64,000 nt of DNA from Campylobacter concisus (GTDB lineage Bacteria > Campylobacterota > Campylobacteria > Campylobacterales > Campylobacteraceae): positions 124,001-188,000 of the forward strand of contig NZ_CP049270.1 of assembly GCF_003048595.2 (NCBI RefSeq), given 5' to 3'. The notes beneath the pieces are model-generated. The model saw nothing but the letters and a program-made list of their open reading frames with translations, was not told the DNA's origin and ran no database searches. Every line of letters starts with the position of its first letter. The first letter of the stretch is position 1. The position numbers were made by a program, and so were the translations under genes. Shown here in pieces: positions 26,666-35,528 of this stretch.

Positions 26666-26722
26666 CATTGCCAAAAAAGTATCAATCCTAACTATGCTAA
26701 TAGGCAATGGCTTTTTATTAAA
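26666..26722 (+). other. Long-loop hairpin before the MATE gene
   Basis: CATTGCC (26666-26672) pairs with GGCAATG some 37 bases later and is followed by GCTTTTTATT. It may be an attenuator, a weak terminator or a small RNA 3' end. No internal open frame is seen. Confidence 0.3.
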
Positions 26723-26777
26723 TTTAATTGATTTTCTTCTTTACAAATTTTAAAGATAAAAAACGTAAAATCAAACC

Positions 26778-28109
26778 ATGGATTTACTAAAAGACCCGTT
26801 AAATAAGCTCATCATTTCGCTCTCGCTTCCAGCTGGCACCGCAATGATGTTTAATACTCTTTATAACGTTACTGGCACATTTTTTGCAGCAAAAATTTCT
26901 ACCCTTGCCGTAGCTGGTATGGCTATGAGCTTTTTGCTTTATCTAAGTATTGTAGGCATTGGGCTTGGTTTTGGCTCAGCACTAACTGCGCTAATAGGCA
27001 ATAGCCTTGGAGCAGGAAAGATAAAAATGGCTAAATTTTATGCGGCAAATGGAATTATCTTTGTGTTAGTATTTGCTATTTTTATGGGGTTTTGTGGCTA
27101 TTTTTTAGCACCAAATTTACTCACTTTTTTAGGAGCCGATCATCACTATTTAAAAGAGGCGCTTGATTACGCAGGTGTTATCTTTCTTGCTGCACCATTT
27201 TTCTTGATTATCAAATCTCTAAACGGCGTGCTTGTGGCACTTGGAGATACAAAAAGTTACCGCAATTGGCTATTTTATGGCCTTTTTATCAATGCATTTT
27301 TTTGCTACTTTTTTGCATTCATTTTGGGTCTTGGTGTAAAAGGGCTTGCTCTAGCAACAGCTAGTGTTCAGCTTTTGGGTATGATCTACCTTTTTGCAAA
27401 AGTTAAAAAAGCTAAGATGATCGAGCCAAGAAATTTAAGCTATTTTGTGCCAAATTTTAGCATTTGGGCAAAGATTACAAAGCAAGCTCTACCAGCTTGT
27501 TTGAACTATCTATCGATGTCACTTGGCTCACTTGTGCTTTTAAAATTTATAAGCTACTATGGCGTAAATGCCGTAGCAGGATATGGTATAGCCTTAAGGA
27601 TAGAGCAAATTTTGGTATTACCGACCATTGGTATGGCTGCAGCAGTTTTAAGTATCGTTTCAAGAAACTATGGCGCTAAAAATTTTAAAAGAGCTAAACA
27701 ATGCTATAAAATTTCGCTTCTTTTTTTACTTATTTATTGTGCACTTGCTTGCGTTTTTATTAGATTTTTTGGTGAAGATATGATAAGAATTTTTGATGAT
27801 ACGCCGGCAGTTTTGGAGATAGCAGGGCTTTATCTTGGTATAAATTCTCTTGCTTACGTAGCTTATGGCACGATAAATGTCTCAGGCAGTACTCTTCAGG
27901 CCATAAAACGTCCAGTGGCTATCTTTTTGCTAAATGGATTTAGGCAATTTGTGCTTCAAGGATCACTTTTTTACGCGGTAGTCTTCTATTTTGGTCTTGA
28001 GATAAAATTTATATGGCTGGCTCTATTTTTTAGCGTCTATCTCACAGCTATTTGCTTCGTCTTTTGGACGCTTTATCAGTTAAGAATGACTACTGACGTA
28101 AGCTTTTAA
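26778..28109 (+). CDS. MATE family efflux transporter
   Basis: The 443-residue protein has twelve predicted membrane helices in two homologous halves, as in MATE multidrug exporters. These use sodium or proton gradients to expel cationic drugs or metabolites. Recognisable segments are LPAGTAMMFNTLYNVTGTFFAAKIS near the start, GLGFGSALTALIGNSLGAG in the first half, and GIALRIEQILVLPTIGMAAAVLSIVSRNYGA in the second. Substrate unknown. It overlaps the convergent znuB by 20 bases at their 3' ends. Confidence 0.92.
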   Translation: MDLLKDPLNKLIISLSLPAGTAMMFNTLYNVTGTFFAAKISTLAVAGMAMSFLLYLSIVGIGLGFGSALTALIGNSLGAGKIKMAKFYAANGIIFVLVFAIFMGFCGYFLAPNLLTFLGADHHYLKEALDYAGVIFLAAPFFLIIKSLNGVLVALGDTKSYRNWLFYGLFINAFFCYFFAFILGLGVKGLALATASVQLLGMIYLFAKVKKAKMIEPRNLSYFVPNFSIWAKITKQALPACLNYLSMSLGSLVLLKFISYYGVNAVAGYGIALRIEQILVLPTIGMAAAVLSIVSRNYGAKNFKRAKQCYKISLLFLLIYCALACVFIRFFGEDMIRIFDDTPAVLEIAGLYLGINSLAYVAYGTINVSGSTLQAIKRPVAIFLLNGFRQFVLQGSLFYAVVFYFGLEIKFIWLALFFSVYLTAICFVFWTLYQLRMTTDVSF

Positions 28110-28896
28110 ATTTAAAACAAAATGCAAAAAAGCAAAGTGAAGCAACTAAGATTATGCTAGCTCCGCCTGTTAGGTTAAAATAAAAGCTAATAAATAGACC
28201 GCTAAAGCAAAAAACGACCGAAAAGATAGTAGAGATTAACATCATCAGTCCAAGTCTTTTGGCAAAAATTTGTGCTAAATATGGCGGTATAGTAAGAAGA
28301 GCGATGACTAGAATCAGCCCAACAACACGAATCGTAGCCACCACACAAAGTGCCATCATACACACTAATAAATAGTGAAAAAATGTTGTATTTACACCGC
28401 GCAACTTTGCAAACTCTGCATCAAAGCTAATAGCTACAAATTGACGGTAAAAAAGGGCAATGAGTGCTAAAAATAAGATATCTAAAATACTCATAAATGT
28501 TATATCTTGCCCGCTTACTGCTAAAATAGAGCCAAAAAGATAGCTCATGAGATCGGCATTGTATCCCGGAGTTAAATCGATAAAAATAATGCCAATAGCC
28601 ATGCCAAATGCCCAAATAGCACCGATAACTGAGTCGATGTTGGTTTTATCTTTTAACGTGATAGTGGCTATTATAAGGGCTAAAAAGAGTGAAAATATAC
28701 TAGCACCAAGAAGTGGTTCAAGCGAGAAGAAAAAGGCAAGTCCTATGCCGCCATATGCTCCGTGTGCGATACCGCCAGCGATAAAAGTCATTTTATTTAT
28801 AACAACGAGTGAGCCTATGAGCCCACAAATGATACTAACTAAAATGCCAGCAATAAAGGCATTTTGCATAAAATTTAACTCTAAAATTTCACTCAT
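28090..28896 (-). CDS. znuB: Zinc ABC transporter permease
   Basis: This 268-residue inner-membrane protein belongs to the ABC-3 metal permease family, with about eight helices. Diagnostic segments are GGIAHGAYGGIGLAFF, GYNADLMSYLFGSIL and RVVGLILVIALLTIPPYLAQ. It starts one base after znuC and ends the operon with znuA, the NicO fusion and znuC. Zinc rather than manganese is inferred from the His-rich ZnuA and the adjacent Fur-family gene. Confidence 0.9.
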   Translation of the reverse strand: MSEILELNFMQNAFIAGILVSIICGLIGSLVVINKMTFIAGGIAHGAYGGIGLAFFFSLEPLLGASIFSLFLALIIATITLKDKTNIDSVIGAIWAFGMAIGIIFIDLTPGYNADLMSYLFGSILAVSGQDITFMSILDILFLALIALFYRQFVAISFDAEFAKLRGVNTTFFHYLLVCMMALCVVATIRVVGLILVIALLTIPPYLAQIFAKRLGLMMLISTIFSVVFCFSGLFISFYFNLTGGASIILVASLCFFAFCFKFKSLRQ

Positions 28897-28897
28897 T

Positions 28898-29683
28898 TTA
28901 TCTCTTTAGCTTAAAAACATTACTTTTGATTTTGCACTCACATTCGCCAAGTGCGATCTCGACATCGCAAAAATGGCTATGAGATTTTGCCAAATGCTCT
29001 ATAAATTCTCTTTTTGCGGTATCTTCATGAGTTTTATGAATATGTAAATTTTTACTCACATAGGCGATTTTTGTAGCATAATTTAGCACGATATTTAGAT
29101 CGTGACTTACCAAAACTATGCCAACACCGCTTGCATTTATATTTTTTAAAATTTCATAAATTTCAGCCTGACCCTTTGTGTCGATACTGGCTGTTGGCTC
29201 GTCTAAAACGAGGACTTTTGCATTTGCACAAAGCGCTCTTGCGATATATACACGCTGTCTTTGACCACCGCTTAGCTCACCAATTCTAGCGCTTGCAAAT
29301 TCTTTCATGCCAACTTTCTCAAGGGCACCAAGAGCCATTTGTTTCTCATCTCGCGAGTAAAAACCAAAAATTTTTTTATCGATTAGCCCCATTAAAACTA
29401 CTTCTAAAACCATCATCGGAAAGCTTTGATTTGAGAGAAAATTTTGAGGCACATAACCTATAAATTTACTAACTTCGCTTGGCTCTTTTCCAAAGAGCTT
29501 TATCTCGCCACTTTGAGGCTTAAGTAGCCCTAAAATAAGCTTTAAAAGCGTACTTTTACCGCCACCATTTGGACCGATGATAGCTAAAAATTCATCGCTA
29601 CTATAATCTAAATTGATACCTTCTAAAACCACTTGCTTATCGTAGCTAAAGTTTAAATTTCTAATTTTTATAATTTCTTTCAA
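28898..29683 (-). CDS. znuC: Zinc ABC transporter ATP-binding protein
   Basis: The ATPase has Walker A IGPNGGGKSTLLKL, signature LSGGQRQRVYIARAL and Walker B VLVLDEPTASID. The frame is open to 29734 inside the upstream gene, but the best start is TTG at 29683, overlapping the TGA of that gene (TTGA). This gives 261 residues beginning with LKEIIKIRNLNFSYDKQ, as in other metal ABC ATPases. The C-terminal tail has extra His and Cys (HKTHEDTAKREF, SHSHFCDVE, CECK), which may sense metal. It powers ZnuB. Confidence 0.88.
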   Translation of the reverse strand: MKEIIKIRNLNFSYDKQVVLEGINLDYSSDEFLAIIGPNGGGKSTLLKLILGLLKPQSGEIKLFGKEPSEVSKFIGYVPQNFLSNQSFPMMVLEVVLMGLIDKKIFGFYSRDEKQMALGALEKVGMKEFASARIGELSGGQRQRVYIARALCANAKVLVLDEPTASIDTKGQAEIYEILKNINASGVGIVLVSHDLNIVLNYATKIAYVSKNLHIHKTHEDTAKREFIEHLAKSHSHFCDVEIALGECECKIKSNVFKLKR

Positions 29684-31185
29684 AACAGACTCTTTTGCGT
29701 AAATGTCGTAGTAAAAATAAAAAGCCCAAGCCAAAGCATAACGCTAAGAGCCATAAATTCGGCATAGATTTTAAACTTTTTTAACTTAATGTTTGTGCTC
29801 TCATTTATCTTGGCTCCAAAAACAGCCGCTAAAAATATCACTGTGCTCATGCCAAGCGCCATAAATACGCCACTTATAACGCCTGCAAAGTAGCTGCCTA
29901 GCTCATTTGCTAGCACAAAGACAAGTATCGTGCCAGGACAAGGAATAAGTGCCGCAGCAGCCGCAATCAGCCATTCTTCTTTGTTTTTTGGTTTTTTTGT
30001 AGTACAGATATTACAGCCACAGTCGCTAGTAAATTTTGTATTTTTACTCAAATTTTGGCTTAGACTTGAGCTAAAAATATAAAATTTACTTAACTCTTTT
30101 TTGCTTGAAAGATAAATTTTGACCTTTTTATAAAGCATAAAAATCGCTACAAAAAAGATAATAACGCCAGAAAATGCTGTCGTAACGCTTGCTGTATCTT
30201 TTGTCAGATCGCTACTAATCTCACGTAGTATCATAAAACTAGCAAGCACAAAAATAAACGCACCCACAACATGTAAAAATCCGATCTTTAAAGAGAAGAA
30301 AAAGGCTTTGGCGTAGCTTCCGCCAGTTGCGGCAAAATAGGAGCTTGTAAGCACCTTGCCATGTCCCGCAGATGCAGCGTGCAAAAAGCCATAACCAAAT
30401 GATATGAGCGCTAAAAATAGCAGAGTTAGTGGACTTTTTTGATCAAAATTTCTTAGAATTTGCTTTAATCTATCAAGCATGCTTAGACTTGTTTTTGAAA
30501 CAAGATCAAACTTAGCTTCATCGATTTTATCGATCTGGCTTAAATTTTCATCTTCAAAATTTACTGAGTTTGGCTCTTTTAGAAGCTCTTTTAATGCAGG
30601 TTTTTCGTTATGAGCCTTGGCTGCAGCTTTACTTGAAAATGTAAAAAATATTAAATTTGCATTTGCATTTGGTATCGTCCAAAACTGATCTGATACCAAA
30701 AATGCGTTGTTTTGTGTAAATTTAAAATTAAAATATCCCTCTTTGTCGTCCATTTCAACAGACACCACAAAGCCATCTTTGATGAGCAAATTTGTCTTAA
30801 AACTAACATCAAATTTTAATCTACCCTCATCAAAATAGAGTTTATACTTTTTTAAATTTAACTCAAGTTTTGTAGCATTTTCATCTTTGTAAAAATACTC
30901 AATATTCGTTAAATAGTGCCTTGGCACAAGATAATCAAGTAAATTTAAGCGGATCTTTTTGATCTCGCTTTCATCTATCTTTTCATCCTGATTTAGGTCA
31001 AAATTTTGCCTCATAAGCTCTGAGAAATTTTGCGAAAATGTCCATAAAAAAGCAATTGTAGTGATATTGTTTTCATTTGAGTCAAATTTAACGCTTACGT
31101 GAGCGGTCGGGCTATAAAGCGAGCAAAGAGCACACCCGAAGGCATTTATAGCAAAGAAGCAAATGACAATCAGGCGTGCTAACAT
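29680..31185 (-). CDS. DUF1007-like domain fused to NicO/RcnA-type metal transporter
   Basis: The 501-residue protein begins with a signal-like helix and a periplasmic domain (about 25-200) resembling DUF1007, including CALCSLYSPTAHVSVKF and DLNQDEKIDESEIKK, which looks like an EF-hand-type acidic loop. After a linker come about six membrane helices with YGFLHAASAGHGKVLTSSYFAATGG, LIPCPGTILVFVLANELG and a Cys-rich loop (SDCGCNICTTKK). These features mark the NicO/RcnA nickel-cobalt family. It lies between znuA and znuC, three bases after znuA's stop, so it probably moves or exports a metal linked to zinc homeostasis. Direction and metal are not provable here. Confidence 0.78.
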   Translation of the reverse strand: MLARLIVICFFAINAFGCALCSLYSPTAHVSVKFDSNENNITTIAFLWTFSQNFSELMRQNFDLNQDEKIDESEIKKIRLNLLDYLVPRHYLTNIEYFYKDENATKLELNLKKYKLYFDEGRLKFDVSFKTNLLIKDGFVVSVEMDDKEGYFNFKFTQNNAFLVSDQFWTIPNANANLIFFTFSSKAAAKAHNEKPALKELLKEPNSVNFEDENLSQIDKIDEAKFDLVSKTSLSMLDRLKQILRNFDQKSPLTLLFLALISFGYGFLHAASAGHGKVLTSSYFAATGGSYAKAFFFSLKIGFLHVVGAFIFVLASFMILREISSDLTKDTASVTTAFSGVIIFFVAIFMLYKKVKIYLSSKKELSKFYIFSSSLSQNLSKNTKFTSDCGCNICTTKKPKNKEEWLIAAAAALIPCPGTILVFVLANELGSYFAGVISGVFMALGMSTVIFLAAVFGAKINESTNIKLKKFKIYAEFMALSVMLWLGLFIFTTTFTQKSLF

Positions 31186-31188
31186 CTT

Positions 31189-32136
31189 TTATAGACTCTT
31201 AGCAAAAATTTCTGCTGTTTTTTTCATCTCATCTAGCCAATTTTCTGGGAGCTGATCAATGCTTATGACCTTTGAGCCAGTCTCTTTTGCTACTAAATTC
31301 GCAGCCTTTGTTGGAAACTGCGGAGCCACGAAAATAACCTTTACGCCGTGCTCTTTAGCCTCTTCGATGAGCTCTTTTAGCTCAGCTGGCTTTGGCTCTT
31401 TACCCTCTATCTCGATAGCGATTTGCTCTAAATTATAACGTTTTGCAAAATACCCCCAAGATGGGTGATATACGATAAATTCGCGAGTTTTAACATCTTT
31501 TAGAGTATTTTTGATAAAGCTATCAAGCTCGTCAAGATTAGCTTTAAATTTAGCTAAATTTTCCTCATAGAGCTTTGCATTTTGCGGGAATTTCTCTATT
31601 AATGCCTTAGCAATATTATCAGCTTGGGTTTTTACTAAAACCGGATCAAGCCAAATGTGCGGATCAAGGCCATCATGATGATGGTGATGATGCTCGCCAG
31701 CTTCGTGGTCATGGTCATGATGCTCGTGATGCTCATGTTTATGCTCGCCCTCGTGCTTGTGCTCGTGATGTTCATGATGTTCATGATGTTCATGATGCTC
31801 GTGTTCATCGCTCATAGCTATCTTTTCGATACCTTCTTGTGTTTTTATAATGCGTAAATTTTTAAAAGATTTTGAAAAACGCTCTAGCCAAGTATCTTCA
31901 AATTCAATACCAATAGCAAAGTAAAGTTCGCTCTTTTCAAGCTCCTTCATCTGTTTTGGCTTTGGCTCATAAGTGTGCGGATCAGCACCTTTGCCAACCA
32001 TTGTATTTACGCTTAGTGTATCACCAGCGATCTGCTCAACAAAAAATTTTGTAGGCAATATACTTGTCGTAACAACTGGCTTTGCAAAAAGCGACAAAGC
32101 GCAAACTGCTAAAAAAACAAAAATCTTTCTCACCAT
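31189..32136 (-). CDS. znuA: Zinc ABC transporter substrate-binding protein
   Basis: The periplasmic zinc-binding protein of the Znu importer. The frame is open to 32262, but ATG 32136 with AAAGGAGAG upstream gives MVRKIFVFLAVCALSLFA, a proper signal peptide, and 315 residues. Metal-binding histidines are expected in ADPHTYEPKP (H54), LDPHIWLDP (H160) and VYHPSWGYFAKRY. Residues 111-154 are an extreme His/Glu/Asp-rich loop, a hallmark of ZnuA that captures zinc. The operon continues with a NicO-type gene, znuC and znuB. Expression is probably repressed by zinc through the divergent Fur-family gene. Confidence 0.93.
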   Translation of the reverse strand: MVRKIFVFLAVCALSLFAKPVVTTSILPTKFFVEQIAGDTLSVNTMVGKGADPHTYEPKPKQMKELEKSELYFAIGIEFEDTWLERFSKSFKNLRIIKTQEGIEKIAMSDEHEHHEHHEHHEHHEHKHEGEHKHEHHEHHDHDHEAGEHHHHHHDGLDPHIWLDPVLVKTQADNIAKALIEKFPQNAKLYEENLAKFKANLDELDSFIKNTLKDVKTREFIVYHPSWGYFAKRYNLEQIAIEIEGKEPKPAELKELIEEAKEHGVKVIFVAPQFPTKAANLVAKETGSKVISIDQLPENWLDEMKKTAEIFAKSL

Positions 32137-32176
32137 CTCTCCTTTATTTGAAAAAATATTGCGGAAGTTTAGCAAA

Positions 32177-32193
32177 TTGCAACTTGGTTGCAA
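32177..32193. promoter_or_regulatory. Candidate zinc-regulator (Zur) operator
   Basis: A perfect inverted repeat TTGCAAC-TTG-GTTGCAA (7-3-7) lies in the intergenic space between the znuA start (32136) and the Fur-family gene. It is the only good palindrome there, and its position suits control of both genes. Assignment to Zur is inference from context; the classical Fur-family operator is A/T-richer. Confidence 0.5.
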
Positions 32194-32280
32194 CTTAAAG
32201 AACAAAAGCCTAAATATAGTGCTTTTTAAATGAAATTTAAAACTTTTAGCGTTAATATACAAAAAATAAAAAGGGCAAGG

Positions 32281-32640
32281 ATGAATGCAAGAAATTTCTT
32301 AGAAGAGCATAGTATCAAGGCAACTACTTTTCGCATAAAGCTCGTTGAAATTTTGCAAAATGCCAAAACTCCATTAAGTTATGATGAAATTTTAGAAAGC
32401 CTTAATGCAAATAAAACCACTTTTTATAGAAGCATAGAAATTTTTGAAAAAAAAGGCCTTGTCATAAAAACTGAAAACAATCATAAAAGCTACTACGAAC
32501 TAGCAAATGAGGCAAAAGCGTACTTTATCTGCGATATCTGTCATAAAGTCACAAACATCGATATGCCCCATCTAAACGTCGCTAAAAATATAAAAAGCGC
32601 CGTGATAAAAGGCGTTTGTGATGAGTGTGATCACGAGTAA
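32281..32640 (+). CDS. zur: Fur-family metalloregulator, probably Zur
   Basis: The frame is open from 32230, but ATG 32281 with GGGCAAGG upstream gives MNARNFLEEHSIKATTFR and 119 residues. The winged helix has LSYDEILESLNANKTTFYRSI as the recognition region. The dimerisation domain carries CDIC (84-87) and CDEC (113-116), the structural zinc site of the family. It is divergent from znuA with a palindrome between them, so it is probably the zinc uptake repressor. Being 119 residues it is shorter than Fur (about 150). It overlaps the convergent thioesterase by 10 bases. Confidence 0.82.
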   Translation: MNARNFLEEHSIKATTFRIKLVEILQNAKTPLSYDEILESLNANKTTFYRSIEIFEKKGLVIKTENNHKSYYELANEAKAYFICDICHKVTNIDMPHLNVAKNIKSAVIKGVCDECDHE

Positions 32641-33023
32641 AGAGCGATGACCTCAGCTGGAATGGCTTTTGGGCGATTTGTTTTTAGATCAACGTAAACA
32701 AACTCGGTCTTGCCAGTTGCTATTAGCTCGCCATCTTTTTTAAACTCAAAGTATCTACAAGAAGTCGCCTTGCCCTCAGCTTGCGTGTAAGTGTGGATTT
32801 CTATCTCATCCATTAATTTTACGCTTTTTATATATTTGGCTTCATTTTTTCTAATGAGCCAGATCTCGCCTCTTTTATACTGCGCCTCAACCGTATCGCC
32901 AACCGCGGCAGAGTGTGCGAATGCAGCCTCTTGCATAAGAGTAAAATAATAGACATTATTCATGTGTCCGTGCATATCAATGGCTTGTGGAGGGATTATT
33001 ACTTTGTAGATAAAATCTTTCAT
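32631..33023 (-). CDS. Acyl-CoA thioesterase, 4HBT hot-dog family
   Basis: The 130-residue protein is a single hot-dog fold. The active-site region IDMHGHMNNVYYFTLMQEAA (Asp at residue 17) matches the 4-hydroxybenzoyl-CoA thioesterase family, and EIWLIRKNEAKYIKSVKLMDEIEI is the following strand pair. It hydrolyses an acyl-CoA whose identity is unknown. It starts about 45 bases from the divergent methyltransferase and overlaps zur at the 3' end. Confidence 0.87.
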   Translation of the reverse strand: MKDFIYKVIIPPQAIDMHGHMNNVYYFTLMQEAAFAHSAAVGDTVEAQYKRGEIWLIRKNEAKYIKSVKLMDEIEIHTYTQAEGKATSCRYFEFKKDGELIATGKTEFVYVDLKTNRPKAIPAEVIALYS

Positions 33024-33069
33024 TTATGGCCTTTTTTGCTAGAATTATAACCAAAAATAAGGAGCTAAA

Positions 33070-33795
33070 ATGCAAAATTTATGGGATAAAAAGGCGTCAA
33101 ATTATCAAAGGTTTGATGGCAAAGTAAGTGCTATTCAGCAACAAATTTTTGCTAAAGCCTTAGCTTGGGGAGTTGATTTTAGCGGTAAAGAAATTCTTGA
33201 TATAGGTTGTGGTACCGGTGTTTGGACGATATTTTTATCAAAAACCGCAAAAAATATAACAGGTATCGATAGCTCAAAAAATATGATAGAAATTTTAAAT
33301 GAAGATGCTAAAAGATTTGGGGTGACAAATTTAACTAGCGAGGTTTGCTCGTGGAGAGAATTTAAGCCCGCAAAGCGCTTTGATATCGCCATTTGCACGA
33401 TGAGTCCAGCGATTGCTAGCGATGAAGATTTTGCTAAATTTCATAGTATCGCAAAACAAAAACTCTATCTTGGCTGGGATAAGCCTAGAAGCTCTGATCT
33501 GCTAGAGCCATTTTTTAAAAAATTTGGCCGAACGCTCTCGCAAAAAAATGTTGTAAATAGGCTTGAAGCGTGGCTAAATAAGCAAGGGATCGCTTATAAG
33601 AGTGAAATTTTAAACGAAACAAGGATCGCAAGACGAAGCGTGAAGGAAGCTGCTGAGAACATCTGCTGGCACCTTGAGATAAATGGAGCTAAAAACTACG
33701 ATGAAAAGGCGGTTTTAGCGATGTTAAAAGAGAGATTTGACGGCGACTTTATAGATGAAAAGATAGAGTCGCAGATGAAGCTTTTTGTCTTTTAA
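33070..33795 (+). CDS. SAM-dependent methyltransferase
   Basis: The 241-residue protein is a class I methyltransferase: an early LWDKKASNYQRFDG, then the SAM-binding glycine loop ILDIGCGTGVWTIFLS near residue 40, GIDSSKNMIEIL with the acidic residue after strand 2, and DIAICTMSPAI at motif IV. The substrate cannot be told. The C-terminal half contains an arginine-rich segment. It has a good ribosome site (AAGGAGC) and overlaps the convergent EamA transporter by four bases. Confidence 0.85.
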   Translation: MQNLWDKKASNYQRFDGKVSAIQQQIFAKALAWGVDFSGKEILDIGCGTGVWTIFLSKTAKNITGIDSSKNMIEILNEDAKRFGVTNLTSEVCSWREFKPAKRFDIAICTMSPAIASDEDFAKFHSIAKQKLYLGWDKPRSSDLLEPFFKKFGRTLSQKNVVNRLEAWLNKQGIAYKSEILNETRIARRSVKEAAENICWHLEINGAKNYDEKAVLAMLKERFDGDFIDEKIESQMKLFVF

Positions 33796-34673
33796 GCTAG
33801 TTTTAACCTAGAGAAAAATTTTTTACCAAATTCGCTAAAAATAACTCCAAAGATTATTAAGATCGCGCCAAAAATTTGTATGAGTGTTAGCATTTCGCCA
33901 GCAAAAAAATAGCCGATAAAGCCAGCAGAGACTGGCTCAAGGCAGAAAAATAAAGCTGCTTTACTAGCCGTTGTATATCTTTGAGCGATCGTTTGCACAA
34001 AGTAGCAAAATATGGTGCCAATCACTGTTGTGATAAATATCGCTATGAAAAATTCCCTGTCAAAATTTGGCACCACACTACCTTCAATAAATGCAAAGAC
34101 AAATGAGAGTAAAGAGACGGTGAGAAATACCACAAATACAAGCAAATAAAGCTCGCACTTTCTTACAAAGTGGCCATTTAAGCTTGTGTAAAGTGCGTAA
34201 AATATGGCACAAAGTAGGGCAAGTGCCTCGCCGCTCCCAAGTGCTAGCGTGGCGCCACTTAAGAGCCAAAGCCCAAAAATGGCAACAAGCGCACCAAAAA
34301 TAGCAAAAACGGTTATTTTATTTTTAAAAATGAGTGCTGTCATAAAAGGCACAATCACACACTCAAGCCCTGTAATAAAGGCAACACTTGAGCTAAAAGT
34401 AAGCTTTAGAGCGTAAGTTTGAGCAACAAATGAGCCAAAGAGAACTACGCCAAGGATAGTGCCATAAACCACACTTTTTTTATCAAAAATTTTAGAAAAT
34501 TTAAATGCTATAAGCCCCATAAAGATAGCAGAAATAAAAAATCTACAAAAGAGCATGACAAAGACACTATTTGTTTTTAGTGCATTTGCCATAGGTAAAA
34601 ACGTAGCGCCCCAAACGATGGCAACTACGATGAGTGCGATGTCGGCTCTGTTTTGTGCGCTTAAATTTTTCAT
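33792..34673 (-). CDS. EamA/DMT superfamily transporter
   Basis: The 293-residue membrane protein has ten predicted helices in two EamA repeats. The first begins ADIALIVVAIVWGATFLPMANAL, and the second starts with a GEALALLCAIFYALYTSLNGHF helix. The closing helix pair contains EPVSAGFIGYFFAGE, a family signature. These proteins export or import small metabolites, and the substrate is not predictable. The start overlaps the stop of the DUF4197 gene by four bases, so they are cotranscribed. Confidence 0.87.
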   Translation of the reverse strand: MKNLSAQNRADIALIVVAIVWGATFLPMANALKTNSVFVMLFCRFFISAIFMGLIAFKFSKIFDKKSVVYGTILGVVLFGSFVAQTYALKLTFSSSVAFITGLECVIVPFMTALIFKNKITVFAIFGALVAIFGLWLLSGATLALGSGEALALLCAIFYALYTSLNGHFVRKCELYLLVFVVFLTVSLLSFVFAFIEGSVVPNFDREFFIAIFITTVIGTIFCYFVQTIAQRYTTASKAALFFCLEPVSAGFIGYFFAGEMLTLIQIFGAILIIFGVIFSEFGKKFFSRLKLA

Positions 34674-35419
34674 TTAAAGATCGAGTCTAGCACCTTTTTA
34701 CCACTATCTAGGCCAAAGCCACTTCTTAGCCCTTTTTCCTTCTCGCTCATCACGTTAAATAGCCCATCTAGCGTCTTTCTTGTGATATATGCATTTAGGT
34801 CCTCGCCGTCATCTGGTACATACTCGCTTGCACCTAAATTTTTAGCTAGGCTCTTTACCGATTTTATCGTTTCATTATTTTTTGCTGAGCCGACGATGAA
34901 AGAATTTAGCCCATTATAGGCGGTTGCAAAGCTATTATCACTCATCATTTTTTCAATTATCGGTGTAAAAGCCGCCTTTAGCTTTTGACTTGAGCTTTGC
35001 TGCAAATATTTCGTAACGCTGTCACTGCCGCCGTTAAAGAGCTTTTTGACATCTGCTTCGCTCATATTTTTTATGCTTTCGCTAAAAATTTCAGCAGCCT
35101 TTGGCACGGCCGTGGTCGCAGCGTTGTTTATCGACTTGCTAAGGTCCTGCGCCCACTTCTCGCCGCCTACTTTTTTGGCTAAATTTGACGCCATCTCAAG
35201 GCTTTTTGGGAGCGGAATTTTAGCTGTGGCATTGTTTATAAAGCCCTCTTTTGAAAGCTCGCTAACAGCGGCATTTAGTGCCTCGCTAACTAGGCTTTTA
35301 TAATCGCCACTTGATGCGTGAGTGGCTATTTTGACGCCTTTATTTATCATATCGTCCATGCTTGCGGCTTGTAAATTTAAAGCAAGCGCGCCACAAAGAA
35401 TAACAAGAGATCTTTTCAT
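34670..35419 (-). CDS. DUF4197 family exported protein
   Basis: The 249-residue protein has a signal peptide (MKRSLVILCGALALNLQAAS) and a helical mature part. The segments LVSEALNAAVSELSKEGFINNATAKIPLPKSL, RKTLDGLFNVMSEKEKGLR and the closing GKKVLDSIFK match the DUF4197 family of periplasmic or surface proteins. Function is unknown. Its 3' end overlaps the EamA gene. It is divergent from mntP. Confidence 0.85.
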   Translation of the reverse strand: MKRSLVILCGALALNLQAASMDDMINKGVKIATHASSGDYKSLVSEALNAAVSELSKEGFINNATAKIPLPKSLEMASNLAKKVGGEKWAQDLSKSINNAATTAVPKAAEIFSESIKNMSEADVKKLFNGGSDSVTKYLQQSSSQKLKAAFTPIIEKMMSDNSFATAYNGLNSFIVGSAKNNETIKSVKSLAKNLGASEYVPDDGEDLNAYITRKTLDGLFNVMSEKEKGLRSGFGLDSGKKVLDSIFK

Positions 35420-35528
35420 ATTCTCTCCTTTTTTAAATTTAAAGCAAAATCATACAAAAAATATCTAAACACTTAAAATAAATTTAATCTTTTTGCACTA
35501 GAATTCACCCTTTTTCTAAAGGGAGATT

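Noticed and set aside
31657-31857. Methionine-rich plus-strand frame opposite znuA
   Set aside because: It is the antisense shadow of the His-rich repeats of ZnuA.
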